Below are positions 25,266 to 34,258 of a DNA stretch of 64,000 nucleotides, piece after piece. Where the stretch lies: NCBI RefSeq assembly GCF_029626155.1, contig NZ_JARUBL010000001.1, positions 5,732,501-5,796,500 of the forward strand. Reading direction: 5' to 3'. Each line of letters opens with the position of its first letter. The stretch's first letter is position 1. Below the pieces are notes generated by a model. That model searched no databases. It was not told the DNA's origin and saw only the letters and a program-made list of their open reading frames with translations. The DNA is from Solwaraspora sp. WMMD1047 (GTDB taxonomy: Bacteria > Actinomycetota > Actinomycetes > Mycobacteriales > Micromonosporaceae). Both the position numbers and the translations under genes were made by a program.

Positions 25266-27301
25266 GCCTGCCCACCGCCTCGAAGGTGCTCTTCGGCGGC
25301 GACTACAACCCGGAGCAGTGGCCGGAACAGGTGTGGGAGGAGGACTACCGGCTCTTCGACGCCGCCCGGATCGACACCGTCACCCTCGGCGTCTTCGACT
25401 GGGCGCTCACCCAACCCGCCGAGAACGTCTACGACTTCACGCTGCTGGACCGGATCGTCGACCGGGCCGAAGCCGAAGGCCGCAACATCTGCCTGGCGAC
25501 CGGTACCGGTGCGCATCCGCCGTGGCTGGCCCGGGCGTACCCGCAGGTCTGCCGCACCGACTTCGAGGGGCGCCGGCACCGGTTCGGGCAGCGGCACAAC
25601 TCCTGCCCCAGCTCGCCGGTGTTCCGGCGGCTCTCGGCCGAGCTGGCCCGCCGGGTCGCCCGCCGGTACGCCGGCCGCCCGGCGGTGGTCGCCTGGCACG
25701 TCGGCAACGAGTACGGCGGGGCCTGCTACTGCGAGCTGTGCGGCACCGCGTTCCGCGGCTGGCTGCGGGACCGGTACGGCAGCCTGGCCGCGCTCAACAC
25801 CGCCTGGTACACCACCTTCTGGGCGCACACCTTCACCGACTGGGGCGAGATCGAGCCGCCGTCCGCGCTGACCGAGCACTGGCGCGGGCCGGACCACACC
25901 GCCTTCCCGGGCATCACCCTGGACTACCTGCGCTTCATGTCCGACGCGATGCTCGCCAACTTCCGGGACGAGAAGGCGGCGATCCGCGAGTCCAGCCCGG
26001 ACCTGCCGGTGACCACCAACTTCATGGGCATGTACCGGCCGATCGACTACCACCGGTGGGCGCCGCACCTGGACTTCGCGTCCTGGGACAACTATCCGCC
26101 CGACGACACCTCGCAGGCCCGGATGGCGTTCACCCACGACCTGATGCGCGGCCTCAAGGACGGAGCGCCGTTCTGGCTGATGGAGCAGACCCCGAGCGTC
26201 ACCGCCTGCCGCGACGTGAACCCGTTGAAGCGGCCCGGGCTGCTGCGGCTGTGGAGCTGGCAGGCCGTCGCGCACGGCGCGGACGCGGTGCTCTTCTTCC
26301 AACTCCGGGCCTCGCGGGGAGCCTCCGAGAAGTACCACGGCGCGGTGATCGGACACGCCGGCCGGCAGGACACCCGGGTGTTCCGGGAGGTGGCGGAGCT
26401 GGGCGCCGAGTTCGACCGGCTCGGCGACGCCGTGCTGGGGGCGCGCACCCCGGCCCGGGTGGCGCTGCTGTTCGACTGGGACTCCTGGTGGGCGCTGGAC
26501 ATCTCCGACGGGCCGTCCCGGCTGGTCCGCTACCAGCAGGTCGTGCTCGGCTACCACCGGGCGCTCTGGGACGCCGGGGTGGATCTCGACGTGGTCGCGG
26601 TGACCGCCGACCTGTCGGGGTACGACGTGGTGCTGGCGCCGGCCCTGCACATGATCAAAGGTGATGTCGCGGAGCGGCTGGCGGCGGTCGCCCGGCGCGG
26701 CGGATCGGTGCTCACCACCTTCCTGTCCGGCCGGGTCGACGAGAACGACAACGCCTTCCTGACCGACGTACCCGGCCCGCTCGGGCCGCTGATGGGGGTC
26801 CGGATCGACGAGTGGGACGCCCGCGGGCCGGAGGTGGTCAACCCGGTCCGGCTCCGGTCCGGCGACCACCGGCTGGAGGTCGAATCGCGGCTGATCTTCG
26901 AGCTGGTCATCCCGACCAGCGCGGAGGTCATCGGCAGCTACCTGGCCGACTTCTACGCCGGCACCCCGGCGGTCACCCGCAACGCGTTCGGCGCCGGGCA
27001 CGGCTGGTACGTAGCCGCCGGGCTGGACCAGGCCGGTGTCTCCTGGGTGGTCCGCCGGGTGCTGGAGCGGCATCAGCTGCTCGGGCCGTACCCCGACGTG
27101 CCCGACCTGGAGACGGCCGTGCGGGTCGGTCCGGACGGCGACCGGTTGCACTTCCTGCTCAACCACCGGGACGAGGCGGTCGAGGTGGCGGCCAGCGTCG
27201 ACGGGCTGGACCTGCTCACCGGCGACCGGATCGAGGCCGGTCGGCGGCTCTGCCTCGACCCGTACGCGGTGCTGGTGATCCGTGCGGACCCGACCGGCTG
27301 A
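25262..27301 (+). CDS. Glycoside hydrolase family 42 beta-galactosidase
   Basis: A 679-residue GH42 enzyme. The N-terminal signature is GGDYNPEQWPEQVWEEDYR. The acid/base is E150 in HVGNEYG and the nucleophile E308 in WLMEQTP. A zinc-binding cluster is visible (C115, C155, C157, C160). Domains follow the usual order: TIM barrel, trimerisation domain, small beta domain. Members act on beta-galactosides or alpha-arabinopyranosides, so galactose- or arabinose-decorated oligosaccharides are likely substrates. Cytoplasmic, last gene of the coupled stretch. Confidence 0.95.
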   Translation: MSLPTASKVLFGGDYNPEQWPEQVWEEDYRLFDAARIDTVTLGVFDWALTQPAENVYDFTLLDRIVDRAEAEGRNICLATGTGAHPPWLARAYPQVCRTDFEGRRHRFGQRHNSCPSSPVFRRLSAELARRVARRYAGRPAVVAWHVGNEYGGACYCELCGTAFRGWLRDRYGSLAALNTAWYTTFWAHTFTDWGEIEPPSALTEHWRGPDHTAFPGITLDYLRFMSDAMLANFRDEKAAIRESSPDLPVTTNFMGMYRPIDYHRWAPHLDFASWDNYPPDDTSQARMAFTHDLMRGLKDGAPFWLMEQTPSVTACRDVNPLKRPGLLRLWSWQAVAHGADAVLFFQLRASRGASEKYHGAVIGHAGRQDTRVFREVAELGAEFDRLGDAVLGARTPARVALLFDWDSWWALDISDGPSRLVRYQQVVLGYHRALWDAGVDLDVVAVTADLSGYDVVLAPALHMIKGDVAERLAAVARRGGSVLTTFLSGRVDENDNAFLTDVPGPLGPLMGVRIDEWDARGPEVVNPVRLRSGDHRLEVESRLIFELVIPTSAEVIGSYLADFYAGTPAVTRNAFGAGHGWYVAAGLDQAGVSWVVRRVLERHQLLGPYPDVPDLETAVRVGPDGDRLHFLLNHRDEAVEVAASVDGLDLLTGDRIEAGRRLCLDPYAVLVIRADPTG

Positions 27302-27347
27302 CGTATCTTTGGGCTCCTGACCCCGCCCCCAGCAGCAAGGTCCCGCG

Positions 27348-28565
27348 ATGCTGACCAGCCGGACGACGCCGGAGTCCCGGCGTGCCCCGGAGGAGATCCG
27401 CCGGCACCACCTCGGCGCCCTGCTGCGCCACCTGCATCTGAGCGGACCGCTGTCCCGGGCCAAGCTGGCCGAACGGATGGGTCTGAACCGCAGCACCATC
27501 CTGGCGCTGACCGCCGAGCTCACCGCGGCCGGGCTGGTCCGCGAGGAGCGGCCCCGGGAGACCGGCCGGGCCGGCCGGCCGTCACTGGTGGTCCGGCCGG
27601 AGCCCGACCGGTGGTACGTGCTCGCCTTCGACGTCGCCGTGGACCGGGTGGTCGCGGCCCGGGTCGCGCTGGGTGGTGCGATCCTGGACCGCCGGGAGGC
27701 GGTCCGCCCCCGAGCCGGCGTCGACCTGGAGACCGTGGTCGGGGTGCTCGCCGGATTCGGCCGGGAACTGCGCCGGGCGGCCGACCCGCAGGCCCGCTGC
27801 GTCGGGACCGCGGCCTCGTACTGCGGGATGATCAGGCCGGGCGACGGGATGGTGCGGTACGGCCCGGACCTGGGCTGGGTGGACCAGGCGTTCGGCGCGG
27901 AGCTGGGCCGCCAGCTCGGCCTCGGGCTGCCGGTGCCGGTCGGCAACGAGGCCCACCTGGGCGCCCTGGCCGAACAGCAGCGCGGCGCCGGGACCGGCTT
28001 CCAGAACCTGATCTACCTGCACGGGGACGTCGGGGTGGGCGGCGGGATCATCGTCGGCGGCGGGTTGCTCGGCGGCGACGGCGGGTACGGCTGCGAGGTC
28101 GGCCACATGGTGATCAACCCGTACGACGGCCGGCCCTGTCTCTGCGGCTCGCGAGGCTGTCTGGAGGCCGAGGTCGGCGAGCGGGCGCTGCTGGACACCG
28201 CCGGCCGGCCGGCCGACCTGATCGGCCACGACGCCGTCCGGGAGGTGGTGACGGCGGCGGAGAACGGCGAGCCGGCGGCCCGGGAGGCGGTGGCGCGGAT
28301 CGGCGACTGGCTGGGCATCGGGGTGGCCAACCTGATCAACCTCTTCAACCCCGGCGTGGTGATCTTCGGCGGCATGCTGCGGGACGTCTACCGCGGCTCG
28401 GCGGCTCAGGTCCGCGCCCGGATCGCCACGAACGTGCTCCCGGTCTCCCGGGAACGGGTGCAGCTGCGCACCGCGGCGCTCGGCTACGACGCCACCCTGG
28501 TCGGCGCCGCCGAACTCGGCTTCGCCGACCTGCTCGCCGACCCGCTGGCGGTGGCGGCCCGGTAG
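27348..28565 (+). CDS. ROK family transcriptional regulator
   Basis: A 405-residue XylR/NagC-like ROK protein. A winged helix-turn-helix lies at about residues 25-75 (LSRAKLAERMGLNRSTILAL). The ROK sugar-binding domain follows, with GHMVINPYDGRPCLCGSRGC, which contains the ROK zinc motif C-x-C-x4-C. It sits 46 bp after the GH42 gene, in the same direction, and probably adds a second layer of control, sensing a monosaccharide such as xylose or galactose. It ends 4 bp from the convergent GH67 gene. Confidence 0.93.
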   Translation: MLTSRTTPESRRAPEEIRRHHLGALLRHLHLSGPLSRAKLAERMGLNRSTILALTAELTAAGLVREERPRETGRAGRPSLVVRPEPDRWYVLAFDVAVDRVVAARVALGGAILDRREAVRPRAGVDLETVVGVLAGFGRELRRAADPQARCVGTAASYCGMIRPGDGMVRYGPDLGWVDQAFGAELGRQLGLGLPVPVGNEAHLGALAEQQRGAGTGFQNLIYLHGDVGVGGGIIVGGGLLGGDGGYGCEVGHMVINPYDGRPCLCGSRGCLEAEVGERALLDTAGRPADLIGHDAVREVVTAAENGEPAAREAVARIGDWLGIGVANLINLFNPGVVIFGGMLRDVYRGSAAQVRARIATNVLPVSRERVQLRTAALGYDATLVGAAELGFADLLADPLAVAAR

Positions 28566-28569
28566 CCGG

Positions 28570-30684
28570 TCAGTGGATGTGCCGGCCGTGCGCGTCGGGC
28601 ACCCCGGACTTGCGGAAGAAGTAGGTGTTGATCTGGTCGCACCACTCCTGCGCGGAGCGCAGCTGCTCGTCGAGGCGGTCCCGGACCCGGGCGTCCAGGT
28701 CCGGGTCGACAAGTCCGGTCAGCCGCTGCCACGCCGACCGCATCCGCGCCACCCGCTCGACCCCGTCGAAGTGACTGTCGTAGATGTGCTGGATCACCGT
28801 CGTCCCGCCGACCAGCCGGTGCCCGTAGGGCACGTGGTGGAAGAAGAGCAGTAGTTCGTCCGGGCACCGGTCCCGGGACTCGTAGACGTCCCGCCACGGC
28901 GCCGGGTACTGGCCGGTGAAACCGGTGCCGGTGGCCCGGGTGCGGTCCACCCCGACGCCGTCCCGGTCGGCGAAGTGGTAGGTGCCCCACGAGGTGTACT
29001 CGTACCCGTCGACGTCCGGGCCGTAGTGGTGGCCGGGCCGGACCATGAAGCCCACGCCCAGCGGCGCGGTGTAGCTCTCGTAGGTGCGCCACGAGTCGGT
29101 CATGATCTCGCGCAGGGTGTCCCGGAGCAGTCCGGGGTCGGCGGTGGCTGCCGGGTCGAAGGTCAACCCGATCCACTCGTCGAGCAGGGCGACCGGGTCC
29201 GAATCGGGCGCCCAGGCGAGGCGGCCGAAGGCGTACAGGTTGGCCTGGGCCAGTGGATGCCCGGTCCAGAACGGGTCGTCGCCCACGTTGGAGACCGCCA
29301 CCAGACCGGCTCCGGGGGCCGTTCGCCGGCCGGCCGAGCGGTCCGGCTCCTCGGCGGCCAGCTCCGCCACCGTCGGCCCGTCCGCACCCCACGGCCGGAA
29401 GCCGAGCAGCTCGCTCCACATCGGAGCCAGATAGCAGACGTGCCGCTGCTGGCCGGTGTACTCCTGGGTGACCTGCAACTCCACCGCCAACCGGGTGGCC
29501 GGCATCGCGGCGATCACCGGGGAGACCGGCTCCCGGGTCTGGAAGTCCATCGGGCCGTGCTTGACCTGCAGGATGGCGTTGTCCCGGAACTGCCCGTCGA
29601 GCGGGGCGAAGTGGTCGTACGCGGCCCGCGCCCGGTCGGTGCCGCGGTCCCGCCAGTCCTGCCGGTGGTTGTAGACGAAGGCCCGCCAGTGCACCACCCC
29701 GCCGTGCGGGGCCAGCGCGTCGGCCAGCAGGTTCGCCCCGTCGGCGTGGCTGCGCCCGTACCCGAAGGGGCCGGGCTGCCCCTCGGAGTCGGCCTTGACG
29801 ACGTACCCGCCGAAGTCCGGGATGGTTTCGTAGACCCGGGCGGTGGTGGCGGTCCACCAGGCCCGTACCTCGGGGTCGACCGGATCGGCGGTGGGCAGGC
29901 CGCCCAGGGTCATCGGCGCCGCGAAGCTGACCGCCAGGTGCACCCGGATGCCGTACGGGCGGAGGGTGTCGGCGATCTCGGCGACGTCACCGAGCCGGTC
30001 GGTGAGCAGCCGCGCCTCGGTGCCGTGCACGTTCACGTTGTTCACCGCGACCGCGTTCAGGCCGCCGGCGGCCAGCAGCCGGCCGTAGGCCCGGATCAGC
30101 TCCCGGTCGCCGCGCGGGGCGCCGGCCCGCCAGAAGATCGACCCGCCGGCGTAGCCGCGCTCGACCTGCCCCATCACCGGATGCACATCGACGTTGTCCC
30201 AGTGGTCGAGCATCCGAATCCCGCTCGCCGGGCGGTGCACCTCGACCGGCCGGGCCGGGCCGAACGCCGACTCGCCGAGCCGGACCACCTGGAACAGCCC
30301 GTACAGCAGCCCGGTCGGCCGCTCGGCCAGCACCACCGTCGTCCCGTCGCGCCGGGCCAGCGCGAACCCCTCGGCACCGAGCGGTCCGGCCGCGGCGGCG
30401 CGACGCAGCTCGGCCAGCGCCGCTGCCGCCGGTAGCGGCGCATCGACAAGCGCCAACACCAGGTCGTACGGCTCGTCGCCGCCGTCCGGTGGCGCCGCGT
30501 CACCCGCCGCTCGGCGCAGTACGCCGCCGTGTTCGGCGCAGGCCCGCACGAGTTCGTCCGACACCGTGTCGAGGAGCGGACCGGCGGTGGCGGGCGGACC
30601 GGCGGTGGCGAGCAGGCAGCGGCGGGAGCCGAGAGGGCGCCACGCGGTCGGCGGCAACCAGGCGGGGTGGCGGGCGGCGGTCAC
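28570..30684 (-). CDS. Alpha-glucuronidase, glycoside hydrolase family 67
   Basis: A 704-residue GH67 enzyme, normal family length. It releases 4-O-methyl-glucuronic acid from the non-reducing end of aldouronic acids derived from glucuronoxylan. The conserved catalytic stretches are present: VKADSEGQPGPFGYGR (acid Glu), HGPMDFQTREPVSP (Asp) and ELQVTQEYTGQQ (Glu). No signal peptide is visible, so it is intracellular. Its presence is the best evidence that this cluster degrades glucuronoxylan oligosaccharides. It is convergent with the ROK gene. Confidence 0.95.
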   Translation of the reverse strand: MTAARHPAWLPPTAWRPLGSRRCLLATAGPPATAGPLLDTVSDELVRACAEHGGVLRRAAGDAAPPDGGDEPYDLVLALVDAPLPAAAALAELRRAAAAGPLGAEGFALARRDGTTVVLAERPTGLLYGLFQVVRLGESAFGPARPVEVHRPASGIRMLDHWDNVDVHPVMGQVERGYAGGSIFWRAGAPRGDRELIRAYGRLLAAGGLNAVAVNNVNVHGTEARLLTDRLGDVAEIADTLRPYGIRVHLAVSFAAPMTLGGLPTADPVDPEVRAWWTATTARVYETIPDFGGYVVKADSEGQPGPFGYGRSHADGANLLADALAPHGGVVHWRAFVYNHRQDWRDRGTDRARAAYDHFAPLDGQFRDNAILQVKHGPMDFQTREPVSPVIAAMPATRLAVELQVTQEYTGQQRHVCYLAPMWSELLGFRPWGADGPTVAELAAEEPDRSAGRRTAPGAGLVAVSNVGDDPFWTGHPLAQANLYAFGRLAWAPDSDPVALLDEWIGLTFDPAATADPGLLRDTLREIMTDSWRTYESYTAPLGVGFMVRPGHHYGPDVDGYEYTSWGTYHFADRDGVGVDRTRATGTGFTGQYPAPWRDVYESRDRCPDELLLFFHHVPYGHRLVGGTTVIQHIYDSHFDGVERVARMRSAWQRLTGLVDPDLDARVRDRLDEQLRSAQEWCDQINTYFFRKSGVPDAHGRHIH

Positions 30685-30748
30685 CGGTCCACCCTACGAG
30701 CCTGGCCGGATCCCCAGCGGCCCGCACCGCGTGATCACGAAGGGTCAG

Positions 30749-30789
30749 CACCGCGGGACGGCACGAGATCTTCGTGCCGTCCCGCGGTG
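30749..30789 (-). terminator. Terminator after the serine hydrolase gene
   Basis: A perfect 18-bp stem (30749-30766 with 30772-30789) with a 5-nt loop lies 8 bp past the stop codon of the minus-strand serine hydrolase gene. It has no U-tract. It also separates that gene from GH67. Confidence 0.75.
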
Positions 30790-30797
30790 GGTTCGGG

Positions 30798-32000
30798 CTA
30801 GTGGCAGAGCGCGGTGTCGAGGGCCTGCTCCAGGTCCTCGACCTGGTCGGGGGTGGACGGAAGCTGGGTGACCGCGACGGTGGCGGCCCGGCCGTCGGGG
30901 GTGGCGCCGTTCACCGTCGTGTAGCCGGGCGCGTTGCCACCGTGCGACCAGGCGAACCCGCCGCAGCTGAGCTTGAAGGTGGCCAGCCCGAGCCCGTAGC
31001 GCGAGCCGCCGACGGTGTCGAACCCGGGTGCGTCCACTGTGGTCTGCATCTGCCGGAGCTGGGCCGGCCCGAGCAGCCGCCCGGCCAGCAGCGCGGTCAG
31101 GAACCGGTTCACGTCGCCCGGCGTGCTGACCAGCGCTCCGGCGGCCCAGGCCATCGACGGCTCCTGCTCGGTCACGTCGATCAGCTCGCCGGTGGCCGAC
31201 TCGAAGAAGCCGCGCGGATGCGGCCCGTGGATCCGCTGGTCGCCCAGGGCCGGCCAGTAGGTGTGGCGCAGCCCGACCCGGTCGATGATCCGCCGGGTGA
31301 TCTCCTCCCCGAGCGGGCGGCCGGTGACCCGCTGGACGAGCAGACCGGCCACGATGTAGTTGGTGTTGCTGTAGCCGAAGCTGCCGGCGGCGGTGGTGGG
31401 CTCGGCGGCGAGCCCGGCGTCGACCAGCTCCCTCGGCTCCCGGTAGGTGTGCCGGACGGCGGGGTAGTTCGCCGCGAAGTTGCCGTCGACCAGCGGCAGG
31501 ACGTAGTCGGGCAGGCCGCTGGTGTGCTGCAGCAGCTGCCGTACGGTGATTTCGTCGCCAGCCGAACCGAAGCCGGTCAGCAGCCCTGGCAGGTACGCCT
31601 CGACCGGCTCGTCGAGTTCCACCCGGCCCTCCCCCACCAGCTGCAGGACCACGGTGGCGACGAACATCTTGGTGTTGCTGGCGATGCGGACCCGCCCGTC
31701 GACCGGCACCGGGGCGCCGGTGCGGCGATCGGCCACCCCGGCGGTGTAGTGCCGGTTCCGCCCGTCGCGGCCGGTAACCGCCGCGAGCGCGCCGACGAAA
31801 CCGTCCGTGCCAACCAGTCCGTCCAGGGCCCGCTGCACGGCCCGGTCGGTCGGACGCCCGGTCCCGGCGGCGGCGGGGGCGACCAGGACGCCGGCCAATG
31901 CGAGGCAGACCGCTACCGTGAGCGCGGCCAGCGCCGGCGCCCACCGGCGCGCGGCCGGCCGGTCGCCGGCCGGTGCGAAGTGGACATGGTGCTCGGACAT
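30798..32000 (-). CDS. Secreted serine hydrolase (class C beta-lactamase family)
   Basis: A 400-residue protein of the beta-lactamase/D-alanyl-D-alanine carboxypeptidase family. An N-terminal hydrophobic segment (ALTVAVCLALAGVLVAPAAA) acts as a signal peptide or anchor. The three active-site motifs are present: SNTK (SxxK), YSN (YxN) and HGG. Members include DD-peptidases and esterases, so the substrate is open. ATG 32000 is chosen for its AGGGAGAA site 5 bp upstream, over an ATG 15 codons earlier. It is a single-gene unit with its own terminator. Confidence 0.88.
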   Translation of the reverse strand: MSEHHVHFAPAGDRPAARRWAPALAALTVAVCLALAGVLVAPAAAGTGRPTDRAVQRALDGLVGTDGFVGALAAVTGRDGRNRHYTAGVADRRTGAPVPVDGRVRIASNTKMFVATVVLQLVGEGRVELDEPVEAYLPGLLTGFGSAGDEITVRQLLQHTSGLPDYVLPLVDGNFAANYPAVRHTYREPRELVDAGLAAEPTTAAGSFGYSNTNYIVAGLLVQRVTGRPLGEEITRRIIDRVGLRHTYWPALGDQRIHGPHPRGFFESATGELIDVTEQEPSMAWAAGALVSTPGDVNRFLTALLAGRLLGPAQLRQMQTTVDAPGFDTVGGSRYGLGLATFKLSCGGFAWSHGGNAPGYTTVNGATPDGRAATVAVTQLPSTPDQVEDLEQALDTALCH

Positions 32001-32151
32001 CGGATTCTCCCTGCTGGTCGGGGTACGACTGACAGGGATCAGCATTCCGAGTTACGGGTCCGACCTCGATCCCGCGCGCTGGAGGAATCCGGTGCCGCCT
32101 ACGGCATTGCCGGCCCGCCGGTCACCGGCTAACATCCCGGGCCGCCGGCGG

Positions 32152-33144
32152 TCAGTCGATCTCGGCATGCCGCCGCCGCAGGGTGTCGAGAAGGGCGGCG
32201 CCGTGTTCGGCGTCGTCGGCGCTGACGGCGAACTCGGCGCCGGAACGGCGACGGATCACCAGGCAGGCCCCGGAACGGACCATCAGGGTGGTGTTCCCAC
32301 CCGGTAGACCACGATATCCCCAACCACCGACCTGGGCCGGAGCCCGCCGCTCGGACCACCCGGCCACGATGTCGCGCAGTGGGAAATGCCGTCGCGGCCA
32401 GGCCCATGGGCCGTAGCCGATGGTGAGCCCGCGCCGGTCAACCTCGACCCGGACGCTGGCGACCAGGGCCCCGGCGACGGCGACGACCGCCAACGGCACC
32501 GCGACCGCCGGCAGCCACCAGCGCGGCAACGCCACCCACGAGGCCGCCGCCATGACGACCGCGGCCGACAGCAGCAGGGCTCCGGCCAGCACGAGGTAGC
32601 GGTTGGTGACCCGGGAGACCCACACGGTGTGCTCGTCGGCGGCCAGCGGCAGTGGTCCGGGTTCGCTTGGCGGCTGCGCCGGGTCGGTGTGTGGACCCCG
32701 GCGAGCCAGCACTGCGGCCAGAGCGCCCACGGCCAGGGCCAGAGCGAACACGATGGCCACCTGGCCGGGCCCGATCGACCGGGCGTCACGCCAGGTCGCC
32801 CGGTCCAGGTTCGCGCCGATGGTGGTCACCGCCAACCCGAGAAGGAAGATCCCGGTGCCGGCCAGCATGCCTGCCAGGCCGGACCGGTAGGCGCGATGCG
32901 TCAGCATCCCGCCGCGGGACAGGATTGCCAGTTGCAGGGCCGCGACGGTGCCCCACAACCCGACGAACGCCAACAGAGCAGGGCCGAACGGCATCCGACC
33001 GTCTGGCACCCCACCCGGCCCCCAGTGCGTCGCCAGCGGGTCCGGCATCCGGTCCTGCGCCGCCAGCATGGCCACGACGACCGACGCCGCCACCAGGCCG
33101 ACCCAGCCGGCCGCGAGCGCGTACCAGCGGCGTGGATTCGTCAT
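32152..33144 (-). CDS. DUF1648-type membrane protein
   Basis: A 330-residue integral membrane protein. The N-terminal DUF1648-like segment has the hallmark PLATHWGPGGVPDGRM between helices 1 and 2. About six helices follow, with a C-terminal soluble part of beta-strands (about residues 245-330). Such proteins often travel with YtrA-type GntR regulators, as here; the coding regions overlap by 4 bp. The function is unknown, possibly immunity or envelope related as in SdpI relatives. Confidence 0.8.
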   Translation of the reverse strand: MTNPRRWYALAAGWVGLVAASVVVAMLAAQDRMPDPLATHWGPGGVPDGRMPFGPALLAFVGLWGTVAALQLAILSRGGMLTHRAYRSGLAGMLAGTGIFLLGLAVTTIGANLDRATWRDARSIGPGQVAIVFALALAVGALAAVLARRGPHTDPAQPPSEPGPLPLAADEHTVWVSRVTNRYLVLAGALLLSAAVVMAAASWVALPRWWLPAVAVPLAVVAVAGALVASVRVEVDRRGLTIGYGPWAWPRRHFPLRDIVAGWSERRAPAQVGGWGYRGLPGGNTTLMVRSGACLVIRRRSGAEFAVSADDAEHGAALLDTLRRRHAEID

Positions 33145-33488
33145 GTCATCTCCTCGATCAGTCTGATGATCTCCGGTGGCGGGTAGCCGGCCCGGTCGGC
33201 GTCACGGAGAAAGGAACGCAGCCGCTCCAGGAACGCGGAGTGGCTGTCCATCCCGGCTCGCACGGTGATGCCTCGGCCGCGTCGGAATTCCAGCAGACCC
33301 TCGTCGCGCAGATCGCGCACCGCCCGCAGGACGGTGTTCGGGTTGAGATCCAGTACCGCCGCGATGTCCCGGGCCGGTGGCAGCCGGGCACCGGGTGGGT
33401 AGTCACCGGCGGCGATGGCACGACGCAGCCCCGACGCCACCTGCTCGTGGAGGGGGCGCCGATCGCGAGGGTCGAGACGAAGCAACAT
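33141..33488 (-). CDS. GntR family regulator, YtrA subfamily
   Basis: A 115-residue short GntR protein: a winged helix-turn-helix (about residues 5-72, LHEQVASGLRRAIAAGDYPP through DLNPNTVLRAVRDL) with only a short C-terminal helix, the mark of the YtrA subfamily. Such regulators control membrane-transport operons. The start is ATG 33488, because the upstream frame runs through an AT-rich promoter-like stretch. It is translationally coupled to the DUF1648 gene by ATGA. Confidence 0.9.
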   Translation of the reverse strand: MLLRLDPRDRRPLHEQVASGLRRAIAAGDYPPGARLPPARDIAAVLDLNPNTVLRAVRDLRDEGLLEFRRGRGITVRAGMDSHSAFLERLRSFLRDADRAGYPPPEIIRLIEEMT

Positions 33489-33495
33489 GGTGCTA

Positions 33496-33517
33496 CTTAA
33501 ATTAGCATCATTATTTC
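33496..33517 (-). promoter_or_regulatory. AT-rich promoter/operator of the YtrA-like gene
   Basis: A stretch of about 22 bp, strikingly A+T rich for this genome, lies just before the gntR start. On the minus strand it contains TAATTT (from 33504 down to 33499), a plausible -10 box. Its distance to the ATG implies a leader of only a few bases. The run AATAATGATGCTAATT is partly symmetrical and may be the YtrA-type operator. Confidence 0.45.
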
Positions 33518-33598
33518 CATCGAGCCGCCGACGGCGTGACCCGAGGAACATGACGCCGGAGGAGTCGTCGCCGGCCCGGCGGAACCGCAACGCGCCGG

Positions 33599-34258
33599 TC
33601 AGGCCCGGCGCCGGGCGTCCTCCAGGTAGCGCAGCACGGCCGTCACCCGCCGGTCGGTCTGGTCGGTGGGTGCCAGATCGAGCTTGGCGAAGATGCTGCG
33701 GATGTGCTTGTGCACGGCGCCCTCGGTGACGAAGAGCCGGCCGGCGATGGCGGCGTTGCCCAGCCCCTCGGCCATCAACGCCATCACGTCGCGCTCGCGG
33801 GCGCTGAGCCGGTCCAGCCGGGTGTCGGACCGGGTCCGGGCGAAGAGCTGGGCGACCACCTCGGGGTCGATCGCGGTGCCGCCGTCGGCGACCCGGCGCA
33901 GCGCGGTCAGAAACTCCTCGACCCGGCCGACCCGCTCCTTGAGCAGGTATCCGAGTCGCCCGCTCCCGGGCGCCAGCAGGTCGGTCGCGAACGCCTGCTC
34001 GACGTACGCGCTGAGCACCAGCACGGCCAGGTCGGGTTGCCGCCGCCGGGCCTCGACGGCCGCCCGGATCCCCTCGTCGGTGTGCGTCGGCGGCATCCGG
34101 ACGTCCACGATCGCGACGTCGGGACGGTGGGTGTCCACGGCGGCCAGGAAGGTCTCCGGGCCGTCGGCCGTCGCCACCACGTCCAGCGACTCGGCGCGCA
34201 GCAGCAGCGCCAGTCCCTCCCGCAGCAACGGGTCGTCCTCGGCGATCACGATCCGCAC
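33599..34258 (-). CDS. LuxR/NarL family response regulator
   Basis: A 219-residue response regulator. The receiver domain carries acidic residues D8-D9 and phospho-acceptor D52 (VAIVDVRMP). The LuxR helix-turn-helix lies at about residues 150-205 (LSARERDVMALMAEGL, then GAVHKHIRSIFAKLDL). The start is GTG 34258, with GGAGGTGA 7 bp upstream. It overlaps the histidine kinase gene by 13 bp, so the two form a coupled two-component system. Confidence 0.95.
   Translation of the reverse strand: MRIVIAEDDPLLREGLALLLRAESLDVVATADGPETFLAAVDTHRPDVAIVDVRMPPTHTDEGIRAAVEARRRQPDLAVLVLSAYVEQAFATDLLAPGSGRLGYLLKERVGRVEEFLTALRRVADGGTAIDPEVVAQLFARTRSDTRLDRLSARERDVMALMAEGLGNAAIAGRLFVTEGAVHKHIRSIFAKLDLAPTDQTDRRVTAVLRYLEDARRRA

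Noticed and set aside
24857-27946. 1,029-residue minus-strand open frame
   Set aside because: Antisense to DUF624, GH42 and the ROK gene, which show catalytic motifs and operon overlaps.
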